Assembly (NCBI RefSeq): GCF_030070105.1
Contig: NZ_JASJOO010000003.1
Span: 233,155-297,154, forward strand
DNA: 64,000 nt
Source: Bermanella sp. WJH001
GTDB lineage: Bacteria; Pseudomonadota; Gammaproteobacteria; Pseudomonadales; Oceanobacteraceae
Reading direction: 5' to 3'
Part shown: piece after piece, positions 27,400 to 36,685 of the stretch
Layout of the letters: the number at the start of each line of letters is the position of its first letter
Numbering within the stretch: position 1 is the first letter of the stretch
Position numbers and translations under genes: made by a program
The notes under the pieces: model-generated
What the model was told of the DNA's origin: nothing
Databases searched by the model: none
What the model saw: only the letters and a program-made list of their open reading frames with translations

Positions 27400-28416
27400 C
27401 TAATTTTTATGGTTATTAGTAAAGGTTAAATTCCATGCACAACCGTCACGGTCAATGCTATGAATTAAGTTATTCGACGTTAAATTATTTGAAATACTTT
27501 GATGAAAAATATTTAAAGCGTTTAGATTCACTAAATCCGGTGAATCTAGTGTGACATCCGTATGATCAGCCGTAGGATACATATCCTTAAGCAACATACG
27601 TTCAACTTGAGATACTTCAGATCTTCCATGTAGACCAAAGTAGCAATGATCAATATCTTGATTAAACTGAATATTTAAACTCGCAGCATCTAGCAAAGAC
27701 GGACAAGAGAGCATGCTATAAGAGCTTAGCTCTTGAATAGTGAGCTTTTGATATTGTTGTCTTTTATCACTTGCATTACCTGATTCAATGACAATAAAGC
27801 CCGCTGATTCAGTTATGTCATAATGATCTTTTGATTTGTTTACTTTAACTTTTGTAGTTTCTTGCCACTGCAAGCTGGCAAGCATCTCAGTTAAATATAA
27901 ATAGCTATAGGTTTGAAATACGCCTCCCACAACCACAACATCAAGTTCGCCAGATTGAATTAAGGTTTTCGCTAACTCTAAACCTTGAAACAAGCTATTA
28001 CGCTCACTTCTTAATCGGATGCTATACCCAGTTATATTATGATTATTGAGTAAAAATGCGGGGAACACATCCGATTGATACATTTCCTTAACTTGGAATT
28101 CTTTATTCATAAATGAAGTAGGGCCGTACATATTAAAATACACAACCCCAACCCTTGAGCTTAATTTTTTATTGATTTTTCGATACAGTCCGGCACTTTT
28201 AATAGCATCCTCAAATGCCTTGGAAGCCGCATCCAAATGACCGCCTTCATGCTCTTTATCAAACTGATTAACATTCCAAAATTTAATGCCCGATTTCTTT
28301 TCGACTTGTTCATACAATACTTGCTCATACTGGTTATCTAATCTTGGTACAAACAAACGTTGACGAGTGCCTTCAACTAAACCACTTCCGCTAATAGATA
28401 TTGGATAACTAATCAT
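27400..28416 (-). CDS. Inactive ketosynthase-like protein
   Basis: 338 residues with thiolase-fold features but no active site. The helix that normally carries the nucleophile aligns as SERNSLFQGLELAK, placing Arg where Cys should be, and the usual KxxxGH block is absent. A LHGRSEVSQVE segment matches the position of the first His motif. The downstream DVVVVGGV strand supports the ketosynthase fold. ATG at 28416 was chosen (GGAAAG 8 nt upstream); it overlaps the preceding ketosynthase by 8 nt (ATGATTAG), suggesting the two are made together and may form a heterodimer. Confidence 0.65.
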   Translation of the reverse strand: MISYPISISGSGLVEGTRQRLFVPRLDNQYEQVLYEQVEKKSGIKFWNVNQFDKEHEGGHLDAASKAFEDAIKSAGLYRKINKKLSSRVGVVYFNMYGPTSFMNKEFQVKEMYQSDVFPAFLLNNHNITGYSIRLRSERNSLFQGLELAKTLIQSGELDVVVVGGVFQTYSYLYLTEMLASLQWQETTKVKVNKSKDHYDITESAGFIVIESGNASDKRQQYQKLTIQELSSYSMLSCPSLLDAASLNIQFNQDIDHCYFGLHGRSEVSQVERMLLKDMYPTADHTDVTLDSPDLVNLNALNIFHQSISNNLTSNNLIHSIDRDGCAWNLTFTNNHKN

Positions 28417-29662
28417 GATCAATTCTTTCCAATAAACAACTTACGATAGATCCATCAATACCAATGCTATTCTTTAATAAATATTTGATATTGGCTTTTG
28501 ATTCTTTGAAAACAAAATTTAAATCCTTGGTTAAATCTAAGGAGCCTTTTGATTTCATAGGAAGAATTCGATTATTTTCAAAAGCATCTTTTGCAAGTAT
28601 TAGGTCAAAACCACCAGATGCTGATAACAAATAGCCTGTTTGTTCGGTATAACTAACTATTTGGGCTTTATTATTTGAGAATAATTGAGATATGGCTGAT
28701 ATTTCAGATTGATCACTGGCTGTAATCCCATTTCCATGGGGATAAATTAAATCGACCTCTTCAGCACTAACGCCAGCTTTATCTAATACATTTTGCATAC
28801 TTTGCGTAATTGATCGAAACGAAACATCTAAACTCGCTGAATGAGCGGAACCTGAAAGCGCTCGCCTTGAACTCATCGCCTTAATAATAAATTTTGGGGT
28901 GTGCTCAGCACCCACATCTTGGCGGCGCTCAAGCATAACGCCTGCAACACCATAAGCAGGCATCAAACCATCACTATCCTTAGAGAACGGATAGGATGCT
29001 GATTTAGCCATAATATTTAGGCCTGACATAAATAAGATATCGAACTTCGATACCTCTTGCCATGACAGTACAAGTGCACGATCAATCGCACCACTATTTA
29101 ACATGGCGATAGCAGGTATCATGGCATTTAATGCAGATGAGCAAGCAGATGAAACAGTTAAAATTGGATTCATCAATTTAAAATAATCACTATAAACCTT
29201 AGTCAACGTGTCGTTTCTAAAGCTGTCTGCATGCAGATCTGTTATTTTTTTATTAAGTAACAAATCAATCTTTTCATTCCCATGAAGCTCTTTAATGAAA
29301 GAGAATAAATCTGGGTGATTACCTGACGACCCCCAAAAAACTCGCGTACGCTCGCTGGCAAGAACGTCCTGCTGTAAGTTAGCTTCTGCTAGAACCTGTT
29401 CTGTCACATTTACTAAAGCAGCCACTTTCTCGTTTTTTATTTGCTTATTTTTATATTGTTTTAAAAGCAGTTTTCTTGTTTCTTGCAGTGGTGCGTACTT
29501 CACATCATGTTCAAACCCAAACATGGACTTAAGCATTTTATTTTCAAACACAGGCTGCAAATCAACAAACTCACCCTGAATAAGTTTTTCAACTAATTCA
29601 GGGGTTGTTTTCGCATAATCTGATAAACAGCCAGTACCTGTCACAACAACTTGAGACAACAA
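28409..29662 (-). CDS. Stand-alone beta-ketoacyl synthase with altered active site
   Basis: 417 residues, ketosynthase fold. Nucleophile Cys174 (TVSSACSSALNAM) and the first His (YPHGNGITASDQSE) are kept, but the second catalytic His is Tyr and the Lys is Glu (SYTEQTGYLLSASGG where TKxxxGH is expected). It could prime, decarboxylate or transfer acyl chains rather than perform ordinary elongation. The start is a TTG one base after the previous stop, with GGAG upstream. It partners by overlap with the inactive ketosynthase-like gene downstream, a layout similar to KS-CLF pairs. Confidence 0.78.
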   Translation of the reverse strand: MLSQVVVTGTGCLSDYAKTTPELVEKLIQGEFVDLQPVFENKMLKSMFGFEHDVKYAPLQETRKLLLKQYKNKQIKNEKVAALVNVTEQVLAEANLQQDVLASERTRVFWGSSGNHPDLFSFIKELHGNEKIDLLLNKKITDLHADSFRNDTLTKVYSDYFKLMNPILTVSSACSSALNAMIPAIAMLNSGAIDRALVLSWQEVSKFDILFMSGLNIMAKSASYPFSKDSDGLMPAYGVAGVMLERRQDVGAEHTPKFIIKAMSSRRALSGSAHSASLDVSFRSITQSMQNVLDKAGVSAEEVDLIYPHGNGITASDQSEISAISQLFSNNKAQIVSYTEQTGYLLSASGGFDLILAKDAFENNRILPMKSKGSLDLTKDLNFVFKESKANIKYLLKNSIGIDGSIVSCLLERIDHD

Positions 29663-29663
29663 G

Positions 29664-32153
29664 TTAGGCTCCTTTTTTAATAATCAGAGCATAACAATTA
29701 CCGCCTTCTGACATACCTGTCACCAATGCATGGGAAACTTGTGTTTCTAAGATGTTGCCCGTCACATAATTTAGGCCATCAACTGAGAATTCAGTTGTAT
29801 TTAAGATTGGATAGACAAGATTATCCTTCATACCATGAATGACAGCGGTAAGGTTCAGCAAACCACCGGATGCCTCTACAAAGCCAAAGTATCCATTATA
29901 GTTAGTTAATGGTACGCGACTGCTATGCTCACCAAGTGCTAACTTAATACCATTTAGTTCCATATTTGTGGCGTATTGCCCAGCCCATGTGGTGCCACAC
30001 ACCATGTCGATATCTTGTGCAGATAAATTAGCTTCTGCCAGAGCCATGTTAATAGCATCTGCCATGGGTTGTGCTGAAACATTTTCATTAAAGTAAAATT
30101 GATCACAGCTACGCCCATAACCTAACACTTCGGCATGAATATGTGCGCCACGTTCAATAGCTTTATCATAAGACTCTAGGAAGACACAGCCAGCACCTTC
30201 ACCCATGACATAACCTTTATCATCCTTAGCATAGGCTTGATAGCTGTTATCGGTATTCTCATAATTAAAGTCATCATTTCCTAATAACATTAATGGTGAA
30301 AAACCAAGAGCATCTTCATCTGATGCACCTGCTAACATGTAGTCTTGTAAGTTTTGTCGAATGACTTCATAGCCCTGAAAAACTGCACCTAAACCCGCAT
30401 TTACACCAGAAGATAGGGTTGTGTTATAGCCTTTTATCCCTTTTGCAATAGCACACTGAGTTGCAATTGAGTTCATCAATGACATTGCAAACTCACTGGT
30501 ACGTACGTTATTTGGATCAGGGGCCAAGCTTTCACATAAACGGGTTATGGTACTGGTCGGGCCCTTTGAGATACCCATGATCATACCCACTTCTTCACGG
30601 GCGGTTTTTGCCACTTTATAGTCGGCAGATTTAAGTGCTTGCTCCAACGCGACCAAAGCATATAACGAAATATTGTTGAGCTTTTTCGCATCGATACTGC
30701 GTAGAATTTTTCGAGCATTAAACGGCTTAACCATATGGCAGCGATAATGCAGCATTTTATTTTCATCTAAAGGCAGAAGTTTTGCTTCTTCTCCTTCCAG
30801 TTCCACTTTCATTTCGCGAGGCGTTGGCACCGCACCGCCTTGAGTCAAACCTAATGCAAATTCACTGTTACTTGTACCCAAGGAGCTAACAGAACCCATG
30901 CCGGTAATTACAACACGTTGAGGTTTAAATTCTGTTTGTTTAATTGATCCTGGTTTGGTTGACACAACTAAACATGAATTATTGCCACCAAATGCATAAT
31001 TGTTTTTAAGAAACACATTTACGTCTTTTTCTCTAAAGTCATTGGGCACACAATCGATGTCGGTATAGCTGCGTGCTTCACCAAAATTTAAAGTGGGTAA
31101 TATTTTCTTCTCTGGCAGCGTCACTAGGCATGCGATTAATTCCATGATGCCCGCAGACCCAATGTTGTGACCAAAATAGGATTTTGTCGAACTGATCGGT
31201 GGAGTTGATTCTTCACCAAATACTTTTTTAATGGCTAATGATTCAGATCTATCATTGGCGTCAGTCCCTGTACCGTGAGCATTTACATAATCAATATCTT
31301 CTGGTTTTAAACCTGCGTTCTCTATAGCAGTACGCATCACCCAACTTGAACCATCGGCTTTAGGATCGGGAGCCGTTTCATGGTAGGCATCACTACTTGT
31401 GGCATAACCAAGTAACTCACCATATATTTTGGCGCCACGGGCTTTTGCATGTTCATATTCTTCAACCACCAGTGCGCCAGCGCCTTCACCGATAGACATA
31501 CCTGGTTGATTTGAGTAAGGCGTGCAAGGCCCATCAGCCATTGCTTTTAATGCATAGAATCCTGCAAACGTTGGAATGTATAAAGGCTCTGAACCCAGCG
31601 CCAACATCACATCCCCTTTATTGTTTTGAATCGCATCATAGGCTAAACCAATCGCATTGGGACTGGCCGTACAAGCTGTAGCCACGAGCTCGTAGCCACC
31701 ACCGATTTTTAATAACGAAGCCACAAGCGGGCAAATACTGGCGTAACTCCCTGAATATTTAACCATGTCTAAATTGGTTTCTTCAGGTTTTTGCATGATA
31801 AATGGAATATACGCTTCGGTCCCTGCCGCTGAAACACCGACCATTAATCCCATTTTTTTCTTCAGTTCACTATCAAGTAGCCCACCATCTTCAAGCGCCT
31901 CACGACCCACGCGATAACCCCATAACGCTCCTTTGTCTAATTTAGTAATCAGATCAGGATCTAAACCAGGATAATCAACTTCACCTTTAATTTCAGATGC
32001 ATACGCACCGGCAAAATATTCACTGTAGGTTTCACTTGGTTCAATACCTACTTTCTTATCTAACAGGCCTTGTTTGAATTCAGGAACATTTCGACCAATT
32101 GACGATAAGACTCCCATTCCTGTAATCACAACTCGCTTGCGTATATTGGTCAT
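29664..32153 (-). CDS. Fused ketosynthase / chain-length-factor-like protein (copy B)
   Basis: 829 residues, same two-domain architecture as the protein at 24062-26599 and clearly paralogous along its whole length. Domain 1 has Cys161 (VATACTASPNAIG), NAHGTGTDAND and STKSYFGHN. Domain 2 reads LSSGVNAGLG at the Cys position (Val for Cys), MVCGTTW for the first His motif, and TNYNGYFGFVE for KxxxGH. Thus the second half is again catalytically empty but with a different Cys replacement (Val, not Tyr), which suggests loss occurred or was tolerated under selection for a structural or chain-length role. It follows the GcvT-family gene. Confidence 0.88.
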   Translation of the reverse strand: MTNIRKRVVITGMGVLSSIGRNVPEFKQGLLDKKVGIEPSETYSEYFAGAYASEIKGEVDYPGLDPDLITKLDKGALWGYRVGREALEDGGLLDSELKKKMGLMVGVSAAGTEAYIPFIMQKPEETNLDMVKYSGSYASICPLVASLLKIGGGYELVATACTASPNAIGLAYDAIQNNKGDVMLALGSEPLYIPTFAGFYALKAMADGPCTPYSNQPGMSIGEGAGALVVEEYEHAKARGAKIYGELLGYATSSDAYHETAPDPKADGSSWVMRTAIENAGLKPEDIDYVNAHGTGTDANDRSESLAIKKVFGEESTPPISSTKSYFGHNIGSAGIMELIACLVTLPEKKILPTLNFGEARSYTDIDCVPNDFREKDVNVFLKNNYAFGGNNSCLVVSTKPGSIKQTEFKPQRVVITGMGSVSSLGTSNSEFALGLTQGGAVPTPREMKVELEGEEAKLLPLDENKMLHYRCHMVKPFNARKILRSIDAKKLNNISLYALVALEQALKSADYKVAKTAREEVGMIMGISKGPTSTITRLCESLAPDPNNVRTSEFAMSLMNSIATQCAIAKGIKGYNTTLSSGVNAGLGAVFQGYEVIRQNLQDYMLAGASDEDALGFSPLMLLGNDDFNYENTDNSYQAYAKDDKGYVMGEGAGCVFLESYDKAIERGAHIHAEVLGYGRSCDQFYFNENVSAQPMADAINMALAEANLSAQDIDMVCGTTWAGQYATNMELNGIKLALGEHSSRVPLTNYNGYFGFVEASGGLLNLTAVIHGMKDNLVYPILNTTEFSVDGLNYVTGNILETQVSHALVTGMSEGGNCYALIIKKGA

Positions 32154-32232
32154 GGCACACCTAAAAATGTAATACGATAAAAATTAATTTAATTAATGCC
32201 AGCAGGTCGTCCTGACCCACTGGCATCAATCA

Positions 32233-33411
32233 TTAGGCTTCCGCTTTTTTAGCTTCTAACTGCTCAAGCATATTGCGGAATTTATCTGGGTTCACAAAGC
32301 TGTTCTCATTAGGGTTAATGATCATGCTGTGATTTTTAATGAATGGTGTTGCAGTGGTCATGATTTTACGTTCCACCCCATCTGCTGTTTTAATGACATA
32401 GGCATCGATACCCGCATAAGCATACGCTTCATCAATGAATGCCTGTGCAATCATTTTTTTCAAACTTGGCGAGTAGCCCGTAACCACTAGCTGACCAATT
32501 TCTTCACCGTTACAGAAAATTGCATCACCAGAACCGATGGCCTTAACTTCACCTTCTTGCTCTAAAACAACACCTACAATTTTCTTGAGTAAAGGTTGCT
32601 CACGCTTCTCTAGCAGACTATCACGACCAACAAATTCATCTTTATCGTAACGAACCATCCACTGTAATTGCAGCTCACGAGGGTCACGTGAAACACTGCC
32701 ATTACCGGTCGGCGAAAAGTAAGGATTTTCTAAGCGAGTTAGCTCATGCAGTGCAAGACCTGCTTTTACTAATTCGTAACGCATGCCTTTTTCTTCGATT
32801 TCAGCCCAAAGCGCTTCTGCTTCTTGCACGGGAAGGATCACTTTATAACTGAATTCGCCGTGCTTACCTGCACGAAGTAAATAAGTATCTTCTTCTAACG
32901 CAATAAAACCTAAGAATGGAATACCGATTACGTCCATACCATAAATTTCTTTAGCCAGCTCCCAGCTATACGGACCTTCCATCGCTACAATGGCATGACT
33001 TTGAGTAAGTGATGTCATTTCTACATCTTCAAAGTCACCTTTACGCTCTTCAAATAAGCTAAGAAGAGTTTCGTCATCAACATGTTCAGCGAGTACAACA
33101 TAGGTATCATCATCATTCATGATGTATACATCGGTAATAATGTTACCGGCATCATCAAGAATAACCGTGTAAAGGGTTTGTTCATCACGAATTTCAGCCA
33201 CATCACCGGCAACAGCAATATCTAATACATCAAATGCTTCATCACCTTCAATTTTTAACTTTGAATAATGGCTATAATCGCTCAGCGCTACATTGTGACG
33301 AAGAGCGTAATATTCTTTATCTAAATCGCTGTATTGATTTGGCACTTCAATGCCATTTTTTTCAATAACACTTTTAGCTTGTTGGTTATGCAATGCTAGT
33401 AATCCACTCAT
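32233..33411 (-). CDS. GcvT/DmdA-family folate-dependent protein
   Basis: 392 residues of the aminomethyltransferase family (ALSDYSHYSKLKIEGDEAF near the N-terminus; C-terminal barrel with KMIAQAFID). The conserved Asp region is kept (GNIITDVYIM), so tetrahydrofolate chemistry is possible. No gcvH or gcvP lies nearby and the gene is embedded in a fatty-acid-type operon, so it is unlikely to serve glycine cleavage. DmdA (DMSP demethylase) is another family member, but the substrate cannot be told. It could add or remove a one-carbon unit on the product or on a starter. Good GGAG ribosome-binding site; 13 bp after the ACP gene. Confidence 0.75.
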   Translation of the reverse strand: MSGLLALHNQQAKSVIEKNGIEVPNQYSDLDKEYYALRHNVALSDYSHYSKLKIEGDEAFDVLDIAVAGDVAEIRDEQTLYTVILDDAGNIITDVYIMNDDDTYVVLAEHVDDETLLSLFEERKGDFEDVEMTSLTQSHAIVAMEGPYSWELAKEIYGMDVIGIPFLGFIALEEDTYLLRAGKHGEFSYKVILPVQEAEALWAEIEEKGMRYELVKAGLALHELTRLENPYFSPTGNGSVSRDPRELQLQWMVRYDKDEFVGRDSLLEKREQPLLKKIVGVVLEQEGEVKAIGSGDAIFCNGEEIGQLVVTGYSPSLKKMIAQAFIDEAYAYAGIDAYVIKTADGVERKIMTTATPFIKNHSMIINPNENSFVNPDKFRNMLEQLEAKKAEA

Positions 33412-33424
33412 GGTAATCTCCTTA

Positions 33425-33721
33425 TTAAGCTGCTTCAGTTACGCGTTTACGCTCTAAAATAAAATCAACCAATTGATTGATGTTACGCATAAATGAAGGA
33501 TCCGTACCTTCTTCTACTTTGATACCAAAACTCATATCCAGCATTACAACCACTTCAGTCGCATCGACGCTGTCTAGCTTCAATCCACTACCAAATAATG
33601 GTGTGTCTTCATCAATGTCTTGTGGCTCTTGATATAAATTCAAACGCTCAATCAGAACTTTTTTAACTTCGTCGAGTACGGCTTTACGCTCATCAATCAG
33701 ATTTTTAAGTGCTTCTTGCAT
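33425..33721 (-). CDS. Acyl carrier protein
   Basis: 98 residues with the phosphopantetheine attachment site GSGLKLDSVDATEV (Ser51). The N-terminus is longer than FabA-type AcpP and contains a charged helix. ATG at 33721 was chosen: it has AGGAG 6 nt upstream, whereas an ATG at 33727 touches the same site. It is the only carrier protein in the operon and presumably shuttles chains between the ketosynthases, reductases and dehydratase; the AcpS encoded three genes upstream would activate it. Confidence 0.92.
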   Translation of the reverse strand: MQEALKNLIDERKAVLDEVKKVLIERLNLYQEPQDIDEDTPLFGSGLKLDSVDATEVVVMLDMSFGIKVEEGTDPSFMRNINQLVDFILERKRVTEAA

Positions 33722-33734
33722 GTTCATCTCCTAA

Positions 33735-34364
33735 TTAAATAGATTCTTCAGTTTCAAGTTTTTCTTCTTGGATACCAAAACCAGTATTGATTTGACGCCA
33801 ATTTGACATACGACCAGAACAAACAATCTTTTTGCCCACACGTGCTTCAACGTTAAAATGATTAAAGCCTGCGCTGTCTACCAAAAATAATTCACTGGTT
33901 ATTTCAAGCACGTCACCTGGGTACACCACACCACGGAACTTAAGATCTTGTGATGCTAAAAAACCCATAAGATTAGAGCTAATTCTTTGCACACGAGCTA
34001 CGCCTTCAGGACTATGGATTGCACCTTTAAGTTCATGCAAATCATCCAGCTCATTACCGGTTTCTTCTTTGTAATCATCTATGAATTGCAAAATCACATT
34101 CATGTATTCACTGGTTTGCCCGAATGTTTCCGCAATCAAAACCCCTGGCATAACAGGAAACCCTGGAAAATGACCTGTAAAATGGGGCTCATTAGCGGCC
34201 ACCGATTTAATACTGGTAATCTTTGGGCGCTCGCCATTTTTAAAATTTACTATTTTATCCACCATCATGAATGGCTGGCGAAACAGTGCTAACTTTTGCA
34301 ACATAAAAGGTTCAATAAGGACGAAGTCCTTAGCGACCTTTTTTTTTCGAGTTATAGTCGTCAT
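33735..34364 (-). CDS. FabZ-like hot-dog dehydratase
   Basis: 209 residues. The FabZ signature is present: NEPHFTGHFPGFPVMPGVLIAETFGQ with catalytic His65 and Glu79 (excerpted). Compared with FabZ there is an insertion of roughly 40 residues after the active-site helix (around 85-125) and a longer N-terminus. It would dehydrate 3-hydroxyacyl-ACP to the trans-2-enoyl form. Followed by the ACP gene after 13 bp; GGAAA ribosome-binding site. Confidence 0.88.
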   Translation of the reverse strand: MTTITRKKKVAKDFVLIEPFMLQKLALFRQPFMMVDKIVNFKNGERPKITSIKSVAANEPHFTGHFPGFPVMPGVLIAETFGQTSEYMNVILQFIDDYKEETGNELDDLHELKGAIHSPEGVARVQRISSNLMGFLASQDLKFRGVVYPGDVLEITSELFLVDSAGFNHFNVEARVGKKIVCSGRMSNWRQINTGFGIQEEKLETEESI

Positions 34365-34380
34365 AAATTTCCTTTTTCCT

Positions 34381-35139
34381 TTAACGCATGATTAAGCCAC
34401 CATCAGCCACAATTGTTTGGCCAACGATATAACTAGAATCTTCAGATGCTAAAAACGAAATAACCTTTGCTATTTCACTTGGTTGTCCCAAACGATTAAC
34501 AGGGATACTTGATAGGGTTTGTTTCATAATATTTCGAGGGATTCGCTTAACCATGCTTGACTCAATCAATCCTGGTGCAATGGTATTTACGCGAATATTT
34601 TTAGGTGCAAGTTCCGCAGCGATGGTCCGGCCAAATGCAATTACAGCACCTTTAGCGGAGCTGTAGTTTGCTTGACCAAAAGAGTTAGTAACACCTGCAA
34701 TTGAAGAAACGTTAATCACCACTCCTGAGCGATTACGGTACATATTATCAACCGCAGCTTTGGTGCAGTAAAAAGTACCAAACAAATTGGTTTGAATCAC
34801 ATCTTCAAACTCTTCATCTTTCATTGTGGTGAATAAATTATCTTTATAAATACCCGCATTGTTTACCAAGATATCGATTTTCCCTTCAGTCTCAACAATA
34901 TTACCCACAAGCTCTTTTACCTGTTGCTTATCTTGAATATTGCATTGCTTGGCAACAGCCTCTTTGCCCTCTTGCTGTAAAGCTGAAATGATGTCGTCGG
35001 CTTGTTCTTTTGAGCTGTTATAGGTGAAATAAACACGGCAACCCTGCTTGGCTAACTCACTAATAGCAGCTTGACCAATATCACCACTGCCACCGGTGAT
35101 TAATACTACTTTACCTTCTAAATCTTCATATCTTGCCAT
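34381..35139 (-). CDS. FabG-like 3-oxoacyl-ACP reductase
   Basis: 252 residues, classical SDR: VLITGGSGDIGQAA cofactor loop, NNAGIY, catalytic Ser (NVSSIAG), and YSSAK. It would reduce the 3-oxoacyl-ACP made by the ketosynthases. AAGGAG site 7 nt before the ATG; 17 bp after the acpS gene. A housekeeping FabG would be expected elsewhere on the chromosome. Confidence 0.9.
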   Translation of the reverse strand: MARYEDLEGKVVLITGGSGDIGQAAISELAKQGCRVYFTYNSSKEQADDIISALQQEGKEAVAKQCNIQDKQQVKELVGNIVETEGKIDILVNNAGIYKDNLFTTMKDEEFEDVIQTNLFGTFYCTKAAVDNMYRNRSGVVINVSSIAGVTNSFGQANYSSAKGAVIAFGRTIAAELAPKNIRVNTIAPGLIESSMVKRIPRNIMKQTLSSIPVNRLGQPSEIAKVISFLASEDSSYIVGQTIVADGGLIMR

Positions 35140-35156
35140 GATTAACTCCTTTTATT

Positions 35157-35615
35157 TTAAACTCGACATAACATCACAACGGCAACTGCACTTTCACCTT
35201 CATGACTAATGGATACTTGAGAATGATTAACTTTTTTTTCTTTCATAATTTCTAGAAATTTTCCTGATAAATCCAGGGTTGGCCGACTGCCATCACCTGA
35301 TATCAGCTCAATATCTTTAAACGAAATGGAATATCTAAAACCGGTACCTAATGCTTTTACTGCGGCTTCTTTTGCTGCCCAGCAAGCGCTGTAACGCTCG
35401 TATTTTTTCTCAGCTTGTTCGCAGTAATCTTGCTCTTTCTTGCTATAAACAAGATTTAAAAACTTTTCACCGCTTCTATTGATGGCAAGTTTCATACGCT
35501 CAATTGATGCGATATCAACACCAATTCCAAATACAGTATCTCGAACACCTTCAGGCAGATCATCTAGCATATTCTGTGCAGAAAGTTCAGTTTCACTCAT
35601 AAGTGCATCATTCAT
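35157..35615 (-). CDS. Holo-ACP synthase (AcpS-type 4'-phosphopantetheinyl transferase)
   Basis: 152 residues. GIGVDIASIERM (metal-binding Asp) and ACWAAKEAAVKALGTG (catalytic Glu/Lys region) are the AcpS signatures, preceded by a ~28-residue extension. It transfers phosphopantetheine from CoA to the operon's ACP. ATG at 35615 overlaps the membrane-protein stop by 4 nt (ATGA) and has AGAGG upstream. A dedicated AcpS suggests the pathway does not depend on the housekeeping enzyme. Confidence 0.9.
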   Translation of the reverse strand: MNDALMSETELSAQNMLDDLPEGVRDTVFGIGVDIASIERMKLAINRSGEKFLNLVYSKKEQDYCEQAEKKYERYSACWAAKEAAVKALGTGFRYSISFKDIELISGDGSRPTLDLSGKFLEIMKEKKVNHSQVSISHEGESAVAVVMLCRV

Positions 35616-36685
35616 ACTGGCACCTCTTCCTTGCTGCTTAAATCGATATAACCCTGCTTTAAATCCTCACTAGCGTGATAGTGAACCACCTGAACAAAAG
35701 CGCCTTTTAGCATCTTATGTCTAAGATAAAGATAGCTTGATATCCATACCACCTGAGCAACAGACAAAAATAGGTAAAACCAATTTTCATAACTTTTCAT
35801 AATTACAGTGGCTATTGTAATTTGCACTAACACAAGAAAAGTCCACCATAAAAACACTGAAAATCCTGTCAATTTATAACGACTTTTTATGTCTGTTTTA
35901 TGCAATGATTCATTTAATTTTGAGATATCGGTTAATTTAATTAATTTTGAATTCAAACTACCAACCACATAATTCATTGGATTTGAATGTGCACTCATAA
36001 GCAGTAATAGCGTCGTAATCGAAATGGTGATCAGTATGGTCACCCAAGCCACATCAAAAGAGGCCGATTGAACAGAGCTAAGTGGGTTGATAATGGCGAA
36101 ATTTAAAACAAAAAAGCAAATAGCCTCTGGCAAAAGATAAAAGGCTCTAATAAATCGTTTCATTGTTAACGCCTTTCCTTCTCCCTCGCTAACAACATAT
36201 GATCGATAAAAAACATCTGAATTCACTAACAAAATCACAAACAAAATTAACGGAAAGATAACCACGCCAATTAACCATAAAATTGAAAGATGAACGTTAA
36301 ATGCGTATGGAACCAGATAATAAGAAAAAACAAACACCACCGTTCCTGTAGCAGCTGATGACAATATTGAAACCAACATTGGATGATTTAAGTACTGTTT
36401 GTAAGTTGGTTTACCTTCAATGCTTTTTTTGTCTTCACTATCGACCTTAAATTTCTTGGCATATATGGCATAGGGCCATATACACCAAAGATCCCGCACC
36501 ATGCGAAAACAAGCTGTAAAGCTAAGCGCACAAAAGAATATCGCAATACTCAAACCATCATCTTCACTCACTCTTAAACTTAAAAGCCCAACTAAAATGG
36601 CCGCTATAACCGCATAAATTAATGCTGGGATAAGTGCTGAAAATAACAAATAAACACGGTATGGAATGGCCGCCATATTAAGCAC
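35612..36685 (-). CDS. Polytopic membrane protein of unknown function in the lipid-type operon
   Basis: About 357 residues with some eight predicted helices (approximate spans 8-35, 45-62, 107-130, 135-158, 183-203, 210-230, 275-298 and 303-325), separated by short charged loops. No transporter, acyltransferase or desaturase His-box motif was found. Start is either GTG at 36685 (AAGG upstream, 8-nt overlap with the malonyltransferase gene) or ATG at 36676. Its position between malonyltransferase and AcpS suggests that it acts on the product, for example as a membrane transferase, flippase or scaffold, but this is inference. Confidence 0.7.
   Translation of the reverse strand: MLNMAAIPYRVYLLFSALIPALIYAVIAAILVGLLSLRVSEDDGLSIAIFFCALSFTACFRMVRDLWCIWPYAIYAKKFKVDSEDKKSIEGKPTYKQYLNHPMLVSILSSAATGTVVFVFSYYLVPYAFNVHLSILWLIGVVIFPLILFVILLVNSDVFYRSYVVSEGEGKALTMKRFIRAFYLLPEAICFFVLNFAIINPLSSVQSASFDVAWVTILITISITTLLLLMSAHSNPMNYVVGSLNSKLIKLTDISKLNESLHKTDIKSRYKLTGFSVFLWWTFLVLVQITIATVIMKSYENWFYLFLSVAQVVWISSYLYLRHKMLKGAFVQVVHYHASEDLKQGYIDLSSKEEVPV

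Noticed and set aside
32233-33411. Glycine-cleavage T-protein (gcvT)
   Set aside because: No gcvH or gcvP nearby, and the gene is in tight operon context with ACP and ketosynthase genes; only the family, not the function, is supported.
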